40,591 bases of DNA from Clostridiaceae bacterium (GTDB lineage: Bacteria > Bacillota > Clostridia > UBA1212 > DUPL01). Positions 1 to 11,513 of this stretch are shown here, piece by piece. The notes under the pieces are model-generated. The model had not been told where the DNA came from. It worked only from the letters and a program-made list of their open reading frames with translations, and searched no databases. Position 1 is the stretch's first letter; every line of letters begins with the position of its first letter. The stretch is from NCBI GenBank assembly GCA_012838385.1, contig DUPL01000097.1, positions 1 through 40,591 on the forward strand. The letters are read 5' to 3'. Made by a program: the position numbers and the translations under genes.

Positions 1-858
1 AACCCAGTCGCTTTCTCTCATAGATGAACCGTCACTCCTCAAAAGAAAGCTTTCCCTTACAAACATCTCTTTTCCAGGAGAGTGAAGGGTCATGTGCACT
101 GAATGGGAAAGACATCTGCATAAAGGGCACTCGACAAAGGAAAAGGAAGCATGTTCCCCCTCCTGCTTTTGCCTTACAAACCCATTCCAGCCATGCTTGT
201 TTACATCAAACAAAACATGTTCCGTACCGCAGTCAAGGCAGTGAGCTTTTAGATATGTAACATTAGTATAACTGTTTACAGGTAAACCTTCGTTTACATA
301 GGTAGTGTTTGCCACAAGCCTCATATTACCTTCGTTTGCACATCCACACCTTATTTTCCCCAATACCACCTTTTCCTTTCCTTTTCCAAAAGGCACAAAT
401 ATTTTTCTTAGGTAATCAGGTATTGGCAATTCAAGTTCTTCCTCTCCATGAATAATTATGTACCTGACGAATCTAATCATCTCTCCCCTTACCTTGTTCA
501 CATACACAACCAAAGCAGGGAACAACATCATTAGAATTGTAAAGACAGATATTAAATACATTCTATAGTAAAAAAGACTAACACCCGGCCAGTTTCTGAA
601 TAGGTACACAAATGCCGAAACCACCAAAACAAAGAGAGTAAAAACAAACAGGGCAATCCTCCTGTATTTTAAAAATCTTGCCCTTATGAATACAAGATTG
701 TCAATCCTGTGGGGAAGATTCAAAATATTCGATTTAATCTGCTTGTAGTTGTCTGTTAGTATTTCTTCAAGCTTTTTTCTTGTTTGTTTGTCCTCATTGT
801 TGTTTCTAATATCTGCTACATTATATTTATCCAAAAACGCCCAATATTCTGTTCTCAT
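1..858 (-). CDS. membrane protein with zinc-ribbon-like cysteine clusters (partial, 3' end outside window)
   Basis: The reverse strand is open from an ATG at 858 to the window edge, giving 286 codons without a stop, so the C-terminus is missing. A GAGGTTGG ribosome site lies just upstream of the ATG. The protein starts with a charged, probably cytoplasmic stretch (about residues 1-66), then two hydrophobic helices (about 67-86 and 99-119), then a soluble region with three cysteine groups: CGC at 171-173, CLDCG at 207-211 and CPLCRC at 244-249. These look like metal-binding knuckles, but I do not recognise the family. It is transcribed divergently from the glycosidase-like gene at 982. Its function is unknown; the coding call itself is strong because the frame stays open and has ordinary codon use throughout. 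Confidence 0.8.
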   Translation of the reverse strand, partial: MRTEYWAFLDKYNVADIRNNNEDKQTRKKLEEILTDNYKQIKSNILNLPHRIDNLVFIRARFLKYRRIALFVFTLFVLVVSAFVYLFRNWPGVSLFYYRMYLISVFTILMMLFPALVVYVNKVRGEMIRFVRYIIIHGEEELELPIPDYLRKIFVPFGKGKEKVVLGKIRCGCANEGNMRLVANTTYVNEGLPVNSYTNVTYLKAHCLDCGTEHVLFDVNKHGWNGFVRQKQEGEHASFSFVECPLCRCLSHSVHMTLHSPGKEMFVRESFLLRSDGSSMRESDWV

Positions 859-922
859 GTCCAACCTCGATTAACTACTATTAATTTATATCTTTATTCT
901 ATCACAATCTGTCCGTTTTGGG

Positions 923-950
923 TTGACTGGTTGTGGAAAAATTATAAAAT
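923..950 (+). promoter_or_regulatory. putative sigma-A promoter of the GHL6-like gene
   Basis: TTGACT (923-928), a 16-base spacer and TAAAAT (945-950) lie 32 bases before the ATG at 982. This is a good sigma-70/A match in the divergent intergenic region; inferred only from sequence. Confidence 0.5.
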
Positions 951-981
951 TGTATTAACTAAGATGAAAAGAGGGACAAAC

Positions 982-2934
982 ATGAGATTTAGACAAGTAC
1001 ACCTGGATTTTCACACCAGCGAAAAAATCGCAGGAATCGGGAGCAAGTTTTCAAAAGAACAGTTTCAAAAAGCATTGAAAATGGGACATGTTGACTCAAT
1101 AACCTTGTTTGCAAAATGCCACCATGGGTGGGCGTATTTTCCGTCAGAGGCCAATGAAAGACATCCCTGTCTTGACTTTGACCTTCTTGGCAGCCAGATA
1201 GAAGCAGCCCACGAAATAGGGGTAAAAACACCCGTGTACATATCCGCAGGGCTGGATGAAAAACTTGCAAGAAGAAGACCTGAATGGCTTACAAGGCCGG
1301 AAAACGACCAGTTAAACTGGAAAGATGCAGGCTATCATGAGTTTTGTATGAACTCCCCATATATCGACTACTTCATGCCCCAGGTAGAGGAAGTAGTAAA
1401 AAAATACGATGTGGACGGGGTTTTTTTGGACATTGTGGGAGTAAGAATATGCTACTGCCAGAACTGCATCAATACACTTCTTGAAAGAGGCAAAGAACCC
1501 TATGTTTACGAAAACCACTTGGAACTTGGCGAGGAAGTTTATGCAAACTATCTGAAAAGAGCAAAAGAAGCTGTGGATAAATACAAGAAAGGACTGCCTC
1601 TTTTCCACAACAGCGGTCATATAAGGAGAGGCAGAAGGGATCTTGCTTATGCAAACACACATTTGGAACTGGAAAGTCTTCCTACAGGCGGATGGGGTTA
1701 CGACCATTTCCCTCTATCCAGCGCCTATGCCCGCACCCTAAACATGGAATACCTTGGCATGACGGGCAAATTCCACACCACCTGGGGTGAATTCGGAGGT
1801 TTTAAACATCCAAACGCACTTCTTTACGAAACAGCCTTGAGCCTTGCCAATGGTGCAAAATGCTCCATTGGCGACCAATTACATCCTTTGGGATTCATGG
1901 ATGAAGCCACATACAAACTTGTAGGAATTGCATACAAGGAAGTTGAGAAAAAGGAAGAGTGGTGCGACAATGTGGAAAGTGTTTGCGATATTGCAATCCT
2001 TTCAGAGGAAGCAATTCAAAACTATTACAAAACACCCATGGATTCTTCAGGAGATGTGGGTGCTGTCAGGATAATGCTTGAAGGCAAGTACCTGTTTGAT
2101 GTTGTAGATCAGGAAGCAAGTCTTGACAAATACAAGCTTCTGATTTTGCCTGACAGTATTAGAGTTGATGAGTATCTAAAAGAAAAGATAGACAACTTCA
2201 TTCAAAACGGAGGCAAAATCCTTGCTACTGGTTTGTCTGCTTTGTATAAGGACAGAGATGAATTTGCCTTTGATTTGGGTGCTACGTTCATGAAATCCTC
2301 CGATTACCGTCCAATATACATAAGGCCAAAATTTAATGTTTTAGGTCTTGATACGGCTTTTGTTACTTACCGGGATGCCTTTGACATTAAAGCGACAGAG
2401 GCAGCAGAAATCCTTGCTTTAAGAGAAGACCCCTACTTTAACAGGACCGCACTTCACTTCTCTTCCCATCAGCACGCTCCTAACAACCCGGATGTAAAGA
2501 AATGCGCAATTACCATGGGCAAGGACGGCATATACATCTGTTCCATGATGTTTAGAGAATATGCACAGGTTGGAGAAATTTCTGCAAAGGAGATTGTAAG
2601 GTATGCAGTAGACAGAATCCTGGGAGACAGAAAGACTTTGAAAACCAATTTGTACGCTCAAGGGATTGTAACCTTGATGGACCAAAAAGTGAAAAACCGG
2701 CTTGTAAATCACCTGCTGTATGCAGTGCCTGTTAAACGGGGAAGCGGTATTGAAGTTATTGAAGACATAGTTCCTGTCTACAATATCGAAGTGCAAATAC
2801 GATTGGATAAAAAGCCAAAGAGAGTGTATCTTGCACCTGAGAACGAAGATATTGATTTCACATATAACAACGGCGTAGTTTCATATTCCGTACCTAAAGT
2901 ATACAATCACACAATGGTCGTAATAGACTATTAA
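982..2934 (+). CDS. GHL6-type glycoside hydrolase-like protein with trimerisation-type domain
   Basis: This 650-residue protein has an N-terminal barrel resembling the 'hypothetical glycosyl hydrolase 6' group and the GH42/GH29-like enzymes. Visible landmarks are FAKCHHGWAYFP near residue 45, the strand motif DVDGVFLDIVG with acidic residues, and TTWGEFGG with a Glu that could be catalytic. The later part (DIAILSEEA, a flavodoxin-like fold with LLILPDS, then GGKILATG) resembles the beta-galactosidase trimerisation domain, followed by a small beta domain. The frame is open further upstream, but the start at 982 is chosen because AGAGGGA sits 5 bases before it; the upstream extension overlaps the divergent gene. 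There is no signal peptide, so it probably acts in the cytoplasm on oligosaccharides. Substrate is unknown. Confidence 0.8.
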   Translation: MRFRQVHLDFHTSEKIAGIGSKFSKEQFQKALKMGHVDSITLFAKCHHGWAYFPSEANERHPCLDFDLLGSQIEAAHEIGVKTPVYISAGLDEKLARRRPEWLTRPENDQLNWKDAGYHEFCMNSPYIDYFMPQVEEVVKKYDVDGVFLDIVGVRICYCQNCINTLLERGKEPYVYENHLELGEEVYANYLKRAKEAVDKYKKGLPLFHNSGHIRRGRRDLAYANTHLELESLPTGGWGYDHFPLSSAYARTLNMEYLGMTGKFHTTWGEFGGFKHPNALLYETALSLANGAKCSIGDQLHPLGFMDEATYKLVGIAYKEVEKKEEWCDNVESVCDIAILSEEAIQNYYKTPMDSSGDVGAVRIMLEGKYLFDVVDQEASLDKYKLLILPDSIRVDEYLKEKIDNFIQNGGKILATGLSALYKDRDEFAFDLGATFMKSSDYRPIYIRPKFNVLGLDTAFVTYRDAFDIKATEAAEILALREDPYFNRTALHFSSHQHAPNNPDVKKCAITMGKDGIYICSMMFREYAQVGEISAKEIVRYAVDRILGDRKTLKTNLYAQGIVTLMDQKVKNRLVNHLLYAVPVKRGSGIEVIEDIVPVYNIEVQIRLDKKPKRVYLAPENEDIDFTYNNGVVSYSVPKVYNHTMVVIDY

Positions 2935-2954
2935 TGGCCCTTGCGGGCCATTAA
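2931..2954. terminator. bidirectional terminator between convergent genes
   Basis: A perfect 10-bp stem (TTAATGGCCC / GGGCCATTAA) with a TTGC loop overlaps the stop of the GHL6-like gene and ends 2 bases before the ntpD stop. It can serve both strands. Confidence 0.75.
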
Positions 2955-2956
2955 TT

Positions 2957-3607
2957 CTATTTAAAATCATAAGTCTTCTCAAGAACCATTTCCTTGACTT
3001 TCATGAGCCTTGTGATATTGCCCCTTTCGTTTTCTTCAAGCTTCATCCTGATGTACTTGATTGTCTCTTCATACTGCGGAATTATGACATGTTCCAGAGC
3101 ATTTACACGTCTTCTTGTCCTTTCTATCTCCATGGATAGAATCTGACAAGACTTTTCAATCTCTGCCAGCTTCATCATTTTGGGCATTACATCAAAATAC
3201 TCCAAAAGTGCATCATCTAGAGCACCGGATGTAAAGGCATAACCGTATGAAAAGATATCCTGCTCATTTTCAGTTTTGAAGCTGGTTTCAAAAACAGGAA
3301 TTGCAACACTCATGATGCTTCTTTCCTTTTTCTCTACTTGTATTTCTTGCTTGGATACCATGAGTGCATTTGAAATCTCCTCTTCCTTCATAACACTTCT
3401 TGCAACAATCATGCTTTTATGGGCATTCCTTATGCCTTCTTCCACTTCCATTCTCAGAGCTTTGTTCTCCTTGACAAGCAGAAGAAACTGACGCATAAGC
3501 TCGTCGCATTTGTCTTTCAGAAGCTTGTGCCCGCGCCTTGCAACAGTTAGTTTCTTTTTAAGTTTTGAAAGTTCCATCCTTGTAGGATTTACTGCCAGTA
3601 TCGCCAT
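2957..3607 (-). CDS. ntpD: V-type ATPase subunit D (central shaft)
   Basis: This 216-residue protein is the D subunit, the coiled-coil rotor shaft that turns inside the A3B3 head. It has the family N-terminus (NPTRMELSKLKKKLTVARRG), a long heptad-rich first helix, a central variable region, and a second long helix (RRRVNALEHVIIPQYEETIKYI), which is the usual D-subunit layout and length. It is the last gene of the nine-gene ATPase operon, 16 bases after ntpB, and is followed immediately by a strong hairpin terminator. Nothing is missing or unusual. The identification rests on both the sequence pattern and its conserved place after the B subunit. Confidence 0.95.
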   Translation of the reverse strand: MAILAVNPTRMELSKLKKKLTVARRGHKLLKDKCDELMRQFLLLVKENKALRMEVEEGIRNAHKSMIVARSVMKEEEISNALMVSKQEIQVEKKERSIMSVAIPVFETSFKTENEQDIFSYGYAFTSGALDDALLEYFDVMPKMMKLAEIEKSCQILSMEIERTRRRVNALEHVIIPQYEETIKYIRMKLEENERGNITRLMKVKEMVLEKTYDFK

Positions 3608-3623
3608 TCAAACCACCCTGCGT

Positions 3624-4988
3624 TCAATAATACTTTTCCAGGTTCTCTTCCCTGATTCTTGTAAGCTCGGTTCTGGGAAGCATCCTTAAAAGCTTCCAAC
3701 CTAAATCAAGAGTCTCTTCAATTGTTCTATCTGTTTCAAACCCCTGGGATACGTATTCCCTTTCAAAGGCTTCTGCAAATTCCGCATACAGTTTATCCAT
3801 ATCAGTAAGAGCAGACTCACCTAAGACCATCATAAGTTCCCTTGCATCTATACCTCTTGCGTAAGCTGCAAAGAGCTGGTTCATTGTATCGGAATGGTCG
3901 TGCCTTGTCTTGCCTTCACCAATACCCTTGTCTTTAAGCCTTGAAAGTGATGGCAGAACATCCACGGGAGGAAGAATGTTCTTTCTGTACAGTTCCCTGC
4001 TTAGTATTATCTGACCTTCTGTGATGTAGCCTGTAAGGTCTGGTATGGGATGAGTTTTGTCATCCTCGGGCATTGTAAGAATAGGTATCATTGTAATGGA
4101 ACCTGGTTTTGACTTCTGTCTTCCGGCTCTTTCATAAAGGGTGGCAAGGTCTGTATACATGTAACCGGGGTAACCTCTCCTGCCCGGTATTTCCTTCTTT
4201 GCGGCAGACACTTCTCTAAGTGCATCCGCATAGTTGGTAATATCGGTAAGAATTACAAGGACATGCATTCCTTTTTCAAAAGCAAGATATTCACTGGCAG
4301 TAAGAGCAAGTCTTGGAGTGGATATCCTCTCTATAGCTGGATCGTTTGCAAGGTTTACAAACAATACAGTCCTGTCAATAGCCCCAGATTCCTTAAAGCT
4401 TTCTATAAAAAAGTTGGCTTCTTCAAATGTAATTCCAATTGCAGCAAAAACAACAGCAAAGGGCTCCTCTGCTCCTCTTGTCTTTGCCTGCCTTGCAATC
4501 TGTGCAGCCAGCTTTGAATGAGGAAGACCGCTGCCTGAGAATATGGGCAGTTTTTGTCCTCTTACCAGGGTGTTAAGGCCGTCTATCGCAGATACTCCTG
4601 TCTGGATGAACTCTGAAGGGTAGTTCCTTGCCACAGGGTTCATGGGAAGTCCGTTAATATTCATTCTTTTTTCCGGAATAATAGGTGGACCTCCATCTAT
4701 TGGATTACCAAGACCGTCAAAAACTCTGCCTAATATGTCTTCAGAAACTCCAAATTCCATGGGCTTGCCATGAAAACGCACCTTGCTGTTGGAGAGGTTA
4801 ATACCAATAGAGCTTTCGAACAGCTGAACAAGCGCATTGCTTCCGTCCACTTCCAGCACTCTGCAACGTCTTATCTCTCCATTTGCCAGCTCAATCTCGC
4901 CCATTTCATTGTATGTAACATTTTCCACGTCCCTAACAAGCATTAGCGGTCCTGCAACTTCTTCTATGGTCTTATACTCAACAGGCAT
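3624..4988 (-). CDS. ntpB: V-type ATPase subunit B (regulatory head subunit)
   Basis: This 454-residue protein is the non-catalytic B subunit that alternates with A in the hexameric head. It lacks a working Walker A loop: the equivalent stretch reads [12 protein letters not shown]. The family signature [22 protein letters not shown] region is present and supplies the arginine that reaches the A-subunit nucleotide site. The beta-barrel N-terminus ([20 protein letters not shown]) and helical C-terminus are complete. Its ATG overlaps the stop of ntpA as TAATG, and the ribosome site GGAGGAGAT lies inside the end of ntpA, so the two are probably translationally coupled to give a 1:1 ratio. Confidence 0.97.
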   Translation of the reverse strand: MPVEYKTIEEVAGPLMLVRDVENVTYNEMGEIELANGEIRRCRVLEVDGSNALVQLFESSIGINLSNSKVRFHGKPMEFGVSEDILGRVFDGLGNPIDGGPPIIPEKRMNINGLPMNPVARNYPSEFIQTGVSAIDGLNTLVRGQKLPIFSGSGLPHSKLAAQIARQAKTRGAEEPFAVVFAAIGITFEEANFFIESFKESGAIDRTVLFVNLANDPAIERISTPRLALTASEYLAFEKGMHVLVILTDITNYADALREVSAAKKEIPGRRGYPGYMYTDLATLYERAGRQKSKPGSITMIPILTMPEDDKTHPIPDLTGYITEGQIILSRELYRKNILPPVDVLPSLSRLKDKGIGEGKTRHDHSDTMNQLFAAYARGIDARELMMVLGESALTDMDKLYAEFAEAFEREYVSQGFETDRTIEETLDLGWKLLRMLPRTELTRIREENLEKYY

Positions 4989-6754
4989 TATATCTCCTCC
5001 TTGCCAGCCAAAGCCTTAAGCTCATTCCTAATCTTCTCACTTATATCAGCGTATCTTGCATGTATCTCTTCTTCTTTAACATACTTGAACCTTCCAATGG
5101 CTTCCCTCACAGGAATATTAACTATTTCCTCAATATTTCCTCCGTCTTTAAGGAGAATGACAGCCTCATCATAGTATTCAAAAATGAGTCTCATAAGCAA
5201 AAACTGTTTTTCAAGACTTGTGTATGTGTCAACTTCATGGAAGGCAAGCTGATGTAGAAAGTCTTCCCTTATGGATCTTGCCACTTCCATCTTGAGTCTG
5301 TCCTGGGGCGACAAGGAATCCATACCTACCAGCTTTACAATCTCCTCCAGCTCCGCTTCATCCTGAAGAGTCTGAAGCATCCTTATTCTAAGCTTGCACC
5401 AAAGTGGTGAAATATTCTCATCAAACCATTTTTCCAAAGTATCTACGTAAAGCGAATAACTTGTCAGATAATTTATTGCAGGAAAATGTCTCTTGTATGC
5501 AAGATTTGCATCCAGCCCCCAGAATACTTTTACAATCCTAAGGGTTGCCTGGGTTACAGGCTCTGAAAAGTCTCCGCCCGGTGGCGAAACTGCTCCAATG
5601 GCCGTAAGGGTACCTTCCCTTTTTTCAGAACCCAATGAGACGATACGACCTGCTCTTTCATAGAACTGGGCAAGACGGCTTCCCAGGTATGCCGGATAGC
5701 CTTCCTCTCCAGGCATCTCCTCAAGTCTGCCCGACATTTCTCGCAAAGCTTCAGCCCATCTTGAAGTGGAATCCGCCATCAGCGCTACGGAATATCCCAT
5801 ATCTCTAAAGTATTCTGCAATCGTTATACCTGTATAAATAGATGCTTCCCTTGCAGCAACGGGCATATCGGAAGTATTTGCAATCAAAACTGTTCTTTCC
5901 ATAATGGATTTTCCAGTCCTGGGGTCTACCAGTTTCGGAAACTCCATTAGAACATCCGTCATCTCATTGCCTCGTTCTCCACATCCAATATACACAACAA
6001 TGTCGGCTTCCGCCCATTTTGCCAACTGGTGCTGCGTTATTGTCTTTCCACTGCCAAAAGGACCAGGAATTGCAGCCACGCCTCCCTTTGCCACAGGGAA
6101 GAGGCAGTCAATAACCCTCTGTCCTGTCACCATGGGCATCTCAGGGGGCAGTTTCTTTTGATACGGCCTTTCCTTTCTTACCGGCCATGTCTGCATCATG
6201 GCAAGCTCCACTTTTCCTTTTTCAGTTTCAACAACTGCTATAGTATCGGTGACTGTAAAAGAACCTTCCTCTATCTTCAAAATGGTACCTGAAACTCCAT
6301 ATGGCACCATGATTTTATGCACAACAACTTCCGTTTCAGTAACGGTGCCTAGAACATCTCCCGCTTCTACATACGCTCCTTCATTCACGCACTTGACGAA
6401 ATTCCATTTCCTCTCCCTGTTTAATGAAGGCACCATGACACCTCTTGTAAGGTTGTGTCCTGATATTTTCATTATCTCATCAAGAGGTCTTTGTATTCCA
6501 TCGAATATGCTTCCTATCAAACCAGGACCCAACTCGACACTCACGGGAAGATTTGTAGATACAACCACATCTCCAGGGCCAAGACCTTCCGTCTCCTCAT
6601 ACACTTGTATGGATGCCCTGTCCCCATGCATCTCTATAACCTCACCTATTAGATTTGCTTTTCCAACCCTTACAACGTCAAACATGCTGGCATGCCTCAT
6701 GCCTTCTGCCACCACCAAGGGTCCTGATACTTTAACAATGGTACCGTGATTCAA
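4988..6754 (-). CDS. ntpA: V-type ATPase catalytic subunit A
   Basis: This is the ATP-hydrolysing A subunit, about 588 residues. The Walker A loop GPFGSGKT is at about residues 231-238, followed by the family motif [12 protein letters not shown] and Walker B region [20 protein letters not shown]. The A-specific non-homologous insertion lies between the N-terminal barrel and the P-loop. I start it at the TTG at 6754, which gives the family N-terminus [19 protein letters not shown] and has AAAGGGGTG 6 bases upstream. A second in-frame TTG at 6775 overlaps ntpG and lacks a clear ribosome site. It sits between ntpG and ntpB in the operon. Confidence 0.96.
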   Translation of the reverse strand: MNHGTIVKVSGPLVVAEGMRHASMFDVVRVGKANLIGEVIEMHGDRASIQVYEETEGLGPGDVVVSTNLPVSVELGPGLIGSIFDGIQRPLDEIMKISGHNLTRGVMVPSLNRERKWNFVKCVNEGAYVEAGDVLGTVTETEVVVHKIMVPYGVSGTILKIEEGSFTVTDTIAVVETEKGKVELAMMQTWPVRKERPYQKKLPPEMPMVTGQRVIDCLFPVAKGGVAAIPGPFGSGKTITQHQLAKWAEADIVVYIGCGERGNEMTDVLMEFPKLVDPRTGKSIMERTVLIANTSDMPVAAREASIYTGITIAEYFRDMGYSVALMADSTSRWAEALREMSGRLEEMPGEEGYPAYLGSRLAQFYERAGRIVSLGSEKREGTLTAIGAVSPPGGDFSEPVTQATLRIVKVFWGLDANLAYKRHFPAINYLTSYSLYVDTLEKWFDENISPLWCKLRIRMLQTLQDEAELEEIVKLVGMDSLSPQDRLKMEVARSIREDFLHQLAFHEVDTYTSLEKQFLLMRLIFEYYDEAVILLKDGGNIEEIVNIPVREAIGRFKYVKEEEIHARYADISEKIRNELKALAGKEEI

Positions 6755-6767
6755 ATATAACACCCCT

Positions 6768-7076
6768 TTAACCAAGTATGTCTGCTCCGGTTGCTTTTTT
6801 CACAAGTTCTCCAATATTCCTCATCCCATCCCCGGTATTTCCTTTAAGTCCAGGAACAAGGATTATGGCAGGAATTATTTCCTCTTTATACCTCTCTATT
6901 ACCTCGGGAATACCGGATGCGAGTTCTTCGGTGATAAATATTGCGGCATAATTTAATTCAACCAGCTCCTTTAGTTTCAATTGAGCATCCTCTTTATTAG
7001 CCACAACTGCATGCATGCCAATGGCCTTAAATCCTTCAACACTATCCTTGTCTCCCATTACAGCCACTTTATACAT
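6768..7076 (-). CDS. ntpG: V-type ATPase subunit F (NtpG type)
   Basis: This 102-residue protein matches the small Rossmann-like F subunit (called NtpG in Enterococcus) that binds subunit D in the central stalk. It begins [20 protein letters not shown], with the family pattern of a first strand followed by a glycine turn, and contains the typical central [11 protein letters not shown] and later PAIILVPG strands. The length is normal. Its ATG lies inside the last codons of ntpC (8-base overlap, ATGTATAA), and its TAA stop is 13 bases before the preferred TTG start of ntpA. The tight packing supports coordinated translation. Confidence 0.93.
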   Translation of the reverse strand: MYKVAVMGDKDSVEGFKAIGMHAVVANKEDAQLKLKELVELNYAAIFITEELASGIPEVIERYKEEIIPAIILVPGLKGNTGDGMRNIGELVKKATGADILG

Positions 7077-8034
7077 ATATGTTTCGCACCCTCTCCCTTA
7101 TTGTCTCCTTGTCAATACCATTCCGCATGCAGTAAAGTATGATGCGAATATTGGCAATCTCCATTTCTTTAGCCATGTAATACGCAAAAATTGGTTCAGG
7201 ACCCAAGACCCGGTCCTTTACATCCATGCACATACCTATAAGTCTTTCGTCACATTCCTTTTCATAAACGACTACGGACTTTTCTAAATATTTGGCAATG
7301 TCATTAAATTTGGTCGACTTCAAATACGATATAAGCGCCTCTTTACTTTTTGCACAAGCTTCTACAAGCTCCACTCTGTCAGGTTCGGACACATGACATA
7401 CAGCCATGTTGATTATCTCCTTATCCCTTCTTCCCCCTGCAAGTCTGTATGCCGTCTTGATAGTTGAAAAGGAAGCAAATGTATTTGCGTACGATATCAA
7501 AAACTCATTCCTTGTTTTTTGGACTTCTTTAAGAACTGCATCAAGACAATGTCTGTCAACCACGAGATCACACAGGAAACCGTCTTTGGTTCTAACAAGG
7601 ATATCGTACGCCTCGATAGCACATTCCTTCAAGCCATAAGAAAGATTGTCAAAATCCTTTTCATCCACTCTTTCCTTTAAAAACTCAGGAGAAATACAGG
7701 AGGGTTGTAAAAAGTCCCTTGTTTCAACACCCAGCACTTTTGATTTAAGGGAAACCTTCAGGTTGTGGAAGTCATTCTTTAATAGATAAAAGGAAAACAC
7801 TGTGCTATTCGGAACCGTCTCGACAAGAAAGTCCCAAACCTCTTTTGATTTTTGGTTTAAATATGCATTAAGGTTTTCAAGGGATATGTCCTTGTAACCC
7901 TTTGAATCGAGAAAAGACAAGCTACTTTCAATATCCGGCATGTCAACCAAGGCATCCATGTCTGATTTTGATATGAGATACGTTTCCCGATAGCGTATCA
8001 CTCCCACGCTGTATGCATAATCAGTTTCCCTCAT
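7069..8034 (-). CDS. ntpC: V-type ATPase subunit C (rotor cap, d subunit)
   Basis: This 321-residue, mostly helical protein is the C subunit (eukaryotic d), the funnel-shaped socket that connects the D/F shaft to the membrane K ring. The start MRETDYAYSVGVIRYRE and the end region EPIFAYYMAKEMEIANIRIILYCMRNGI are characteristic: the final segment is the well conserved signature of the family. Length is typical. The start codon overlaps the ntpE stop as ATGA (8031-8034) and the end overlaps ntpG, so the gene is embedded in a coupled translational run. Confidence 0.94.
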   Translation of the reverse strand: MRETDYAYSVGVIRYRETYLISKSDMDALVDMPDIESSLSFLDSKGYKDISLENLNAYLNQKSKEVWDFLVETVPNSTVFSFYLLKNDFHNLKVSLKSKVLGVETRDFLQPSCISPEFLKERVDEKDFDNLSYGLKECAIEAYDILVRTKDGFLCDLVVDRHCLDAVLKEVQKTRNEFLISYANTFASFSTIKTAYRLAGGRRDKEIINMAVCHVSEPDRVELVEACAKSKEALISYLKSTKFNDIAKYLEKSVVVYEKECDERLIGMCMDVKDRVLGPEPIFAYYMAKEMEIANIRIILYCMRNGIDKETIRERVRNIYV

Positions 8035-8636
8035 TCAATATCCTCCTGAAAAAGAACTCTATGTACATGCTCTCTGATTTCATCTTCCATACCTTTTAAC
8101 AAAGCCCCATATGTACAGTTTATATTCACATCCCTGTACTCAATGACAAAGCCGTCCTTAATGTCAATACTCTCCCCTTTTTCAACATGCTTTCCGGCAT
8201 TTTTTAGTATCGAGTTTACCTCGTTTAGGAAAAAATCTGTAATTCTTGGCGAATCTTTTTCTGAAAACCTCAATACTCCCTCACCTTTCAAAGAATGTTT
8301 GAGAATGAGGTTTTTAACAAGGGAAAGAAGATCCTCATCTTTAAGATTTCTTGCCCTTTCTACCGCCATATCTATAGCTTCATCAATAAGCTGATTTTTA
8401 GCCTTAAGAAGCATGTTTCTTTTCTCAAGCTCAAAGGTCTTTACTGCAATGCTTATCCTGGCTTTACTGTCAGATTTGGCCTTTTCAAACCTCTTTTCCT
8501 TCTGACTTAAAGCTTCCTTCTCAGCATCGCAATAAAACTCATTGGCTTCCCTTTCGGCAGCATCAATAATTCTTTTTATTTCCGCGTCACAATCCTCTTC
8601 AATCTTTTTCAGAATCTTCTCAAGACCTGTATCCAT
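8031..8636 (-). CDS. ntpE: V-type ATPase subunit E (peripheral stalk)
   Basis: This 201-residue protein has the E-subunit plan: a long charged N-terminal coiled coil (about residues 1-95, rich in Glu, Lys and Ala, with IDAAEREANEFYCDAEKEA) followed by a globular C-terminal domain that binds the top of the head. The C-terminal domain contains the family-like DIKDGFVIEYRDVNINCTYGALL. It pairs with NtpF to form the outer stator stalks. The gene follows ntpK by 11 bases and overlaps ntpC by 4 bases. The ribosome site (AAGGGATGG) is weaker than that of its neighbours. Confidence 0.9.
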   Translation of the reverse strand: MDTGLEKILKKIEEDCDAEIKRIIDAAEREANEFYCDAEKEALSQKEKRFEKAKSDSKARISIAVKTFELEKRNMLLKAKNQLIDEAIDMAVERARNLKDEDLLSLVKNLILKHSLKGEGVLRFSEKDSPRITDFFLNEVNSILKNAGKHVEKGESIDIKDGFVIEYRDVNINCTYGALLKGMEDEIREHVHRVLFQEDIE

Positions 8637-8647
8637 ATTTCCATCCC

Positions 8648-11091
<2,444 letters not shown>

Positions 11092-11103
11092 TAATTTTTC
11101 CTC

Positions 11104-11415
11104 CTAGAAAAAAAGCTTCTCAACCACCAAACCGACAGCAACTTCCCTTTTGCCCTCGGTTTTCTTGGCAAGCTTTTCAATCTCTTCCTGAGTCTTTGCG
11201 AAATATTCTTCCTTAAGTCTCTCAATTTCCTTGTCAGCATCGACCCGTAGCTTTAATACTTCTTCTTTTTCTTCCTGCTCCAGTCTGGCTAGCAATTCTC
11301 TTACTCTTTTCTTTCCCTCCTGAAGCATTCTTTCCGCTTCAAGTCTTGCTTCCCTTATTCTCTTGTCAGATTCCTTTTCCTTTTCAAGAACAAGTTCAAC
11401 TGCTGTTTTGGTCAT
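11104..11415 (-). CDS. ntpF: V-type ATPase stalk subunit G/H (NtpF type)
   Basis: This 103-residue protein is almost entirely a charged coiled coil (VELVLEKEKESDKRIREARL and following), as in the G/H stalk subunits that pair with subunit E. I choose the ATG at 11415 because GAGGTGG lies 5 bases before it; an in-frame extension to 11457 would run through the leader hairpin and has no ribosome site. It is the first gene of the ATPase operon, the same place as ntpF in Enterococcus. The low-complexity sequence means position in the operon is an important part of the identification. Confidence 0.88.
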   Translation of the reverse strand: MTKTAVELVLEKEKESDKRIREARLEAERMLQEGKKRVRELLARLEQEEKEEVLKLRVDADKEIERLKEEYFAKTQEEIEKLAKKTEGKREVAVGLVVEKLFF

Positions 11416-11439
11416 ATTTACCACCTCATTATTGCAATA

Positions 11440-11469
11440 AAGTAGAGAACCAAGCAAAGTTCTCTACTT
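11440..11469. other. 11-bp hairpin in the ATPase operon leader
   Basis: AAGTAGAGAAC (11440-11450) and GTTCTCTACTT (11459-11469) form a perfect 11-bp stem with an 8-base loop, directly before the ntpF ribosome site. There is no proper U-run on either strand, so it may be a 5' mRNA-stabilising hairpin or a weak terminator for the upstream gene. Confidence 0.6.
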
Positions 11470-11484
11470 GTAACAATACTATTT

Positions 11485-11513
11485 ATTTTAATACATTAAT
11501 ATGTGGAAATCAA
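11485..11513 (-). promoter_or_regulatory. putative promoter of the V-ATPase operon
   Basis: On the minus strand TTGATT (11513-11508), 17 bases, then TAAAAT (11490-11485). It overlaps the end of the GH78-like gene and would place the transcript start a few bases before the hairpin. Confidence 0.45.

Noticed and set aside
24-260. Short plus-strand frame near the left edge
   Set aside because: It is a shadow of the long open minus-strand gene, which has a ribosome site and membrane helices.
784-981. Upstream extension of the GHL6-like reading frame (hydrophobic N-terminus)
   Set aside because: It overlaps the divergent gene and the predicted promoter, and the AGAGGGA ribosome site fits the ATG at 982.
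11416-11457. Longer ntpF starting at 11457
   Set aside because: It would place coding sequence in the leader hairpin, without a ribosome site; GAGGTGG marks the ATG at 11415.
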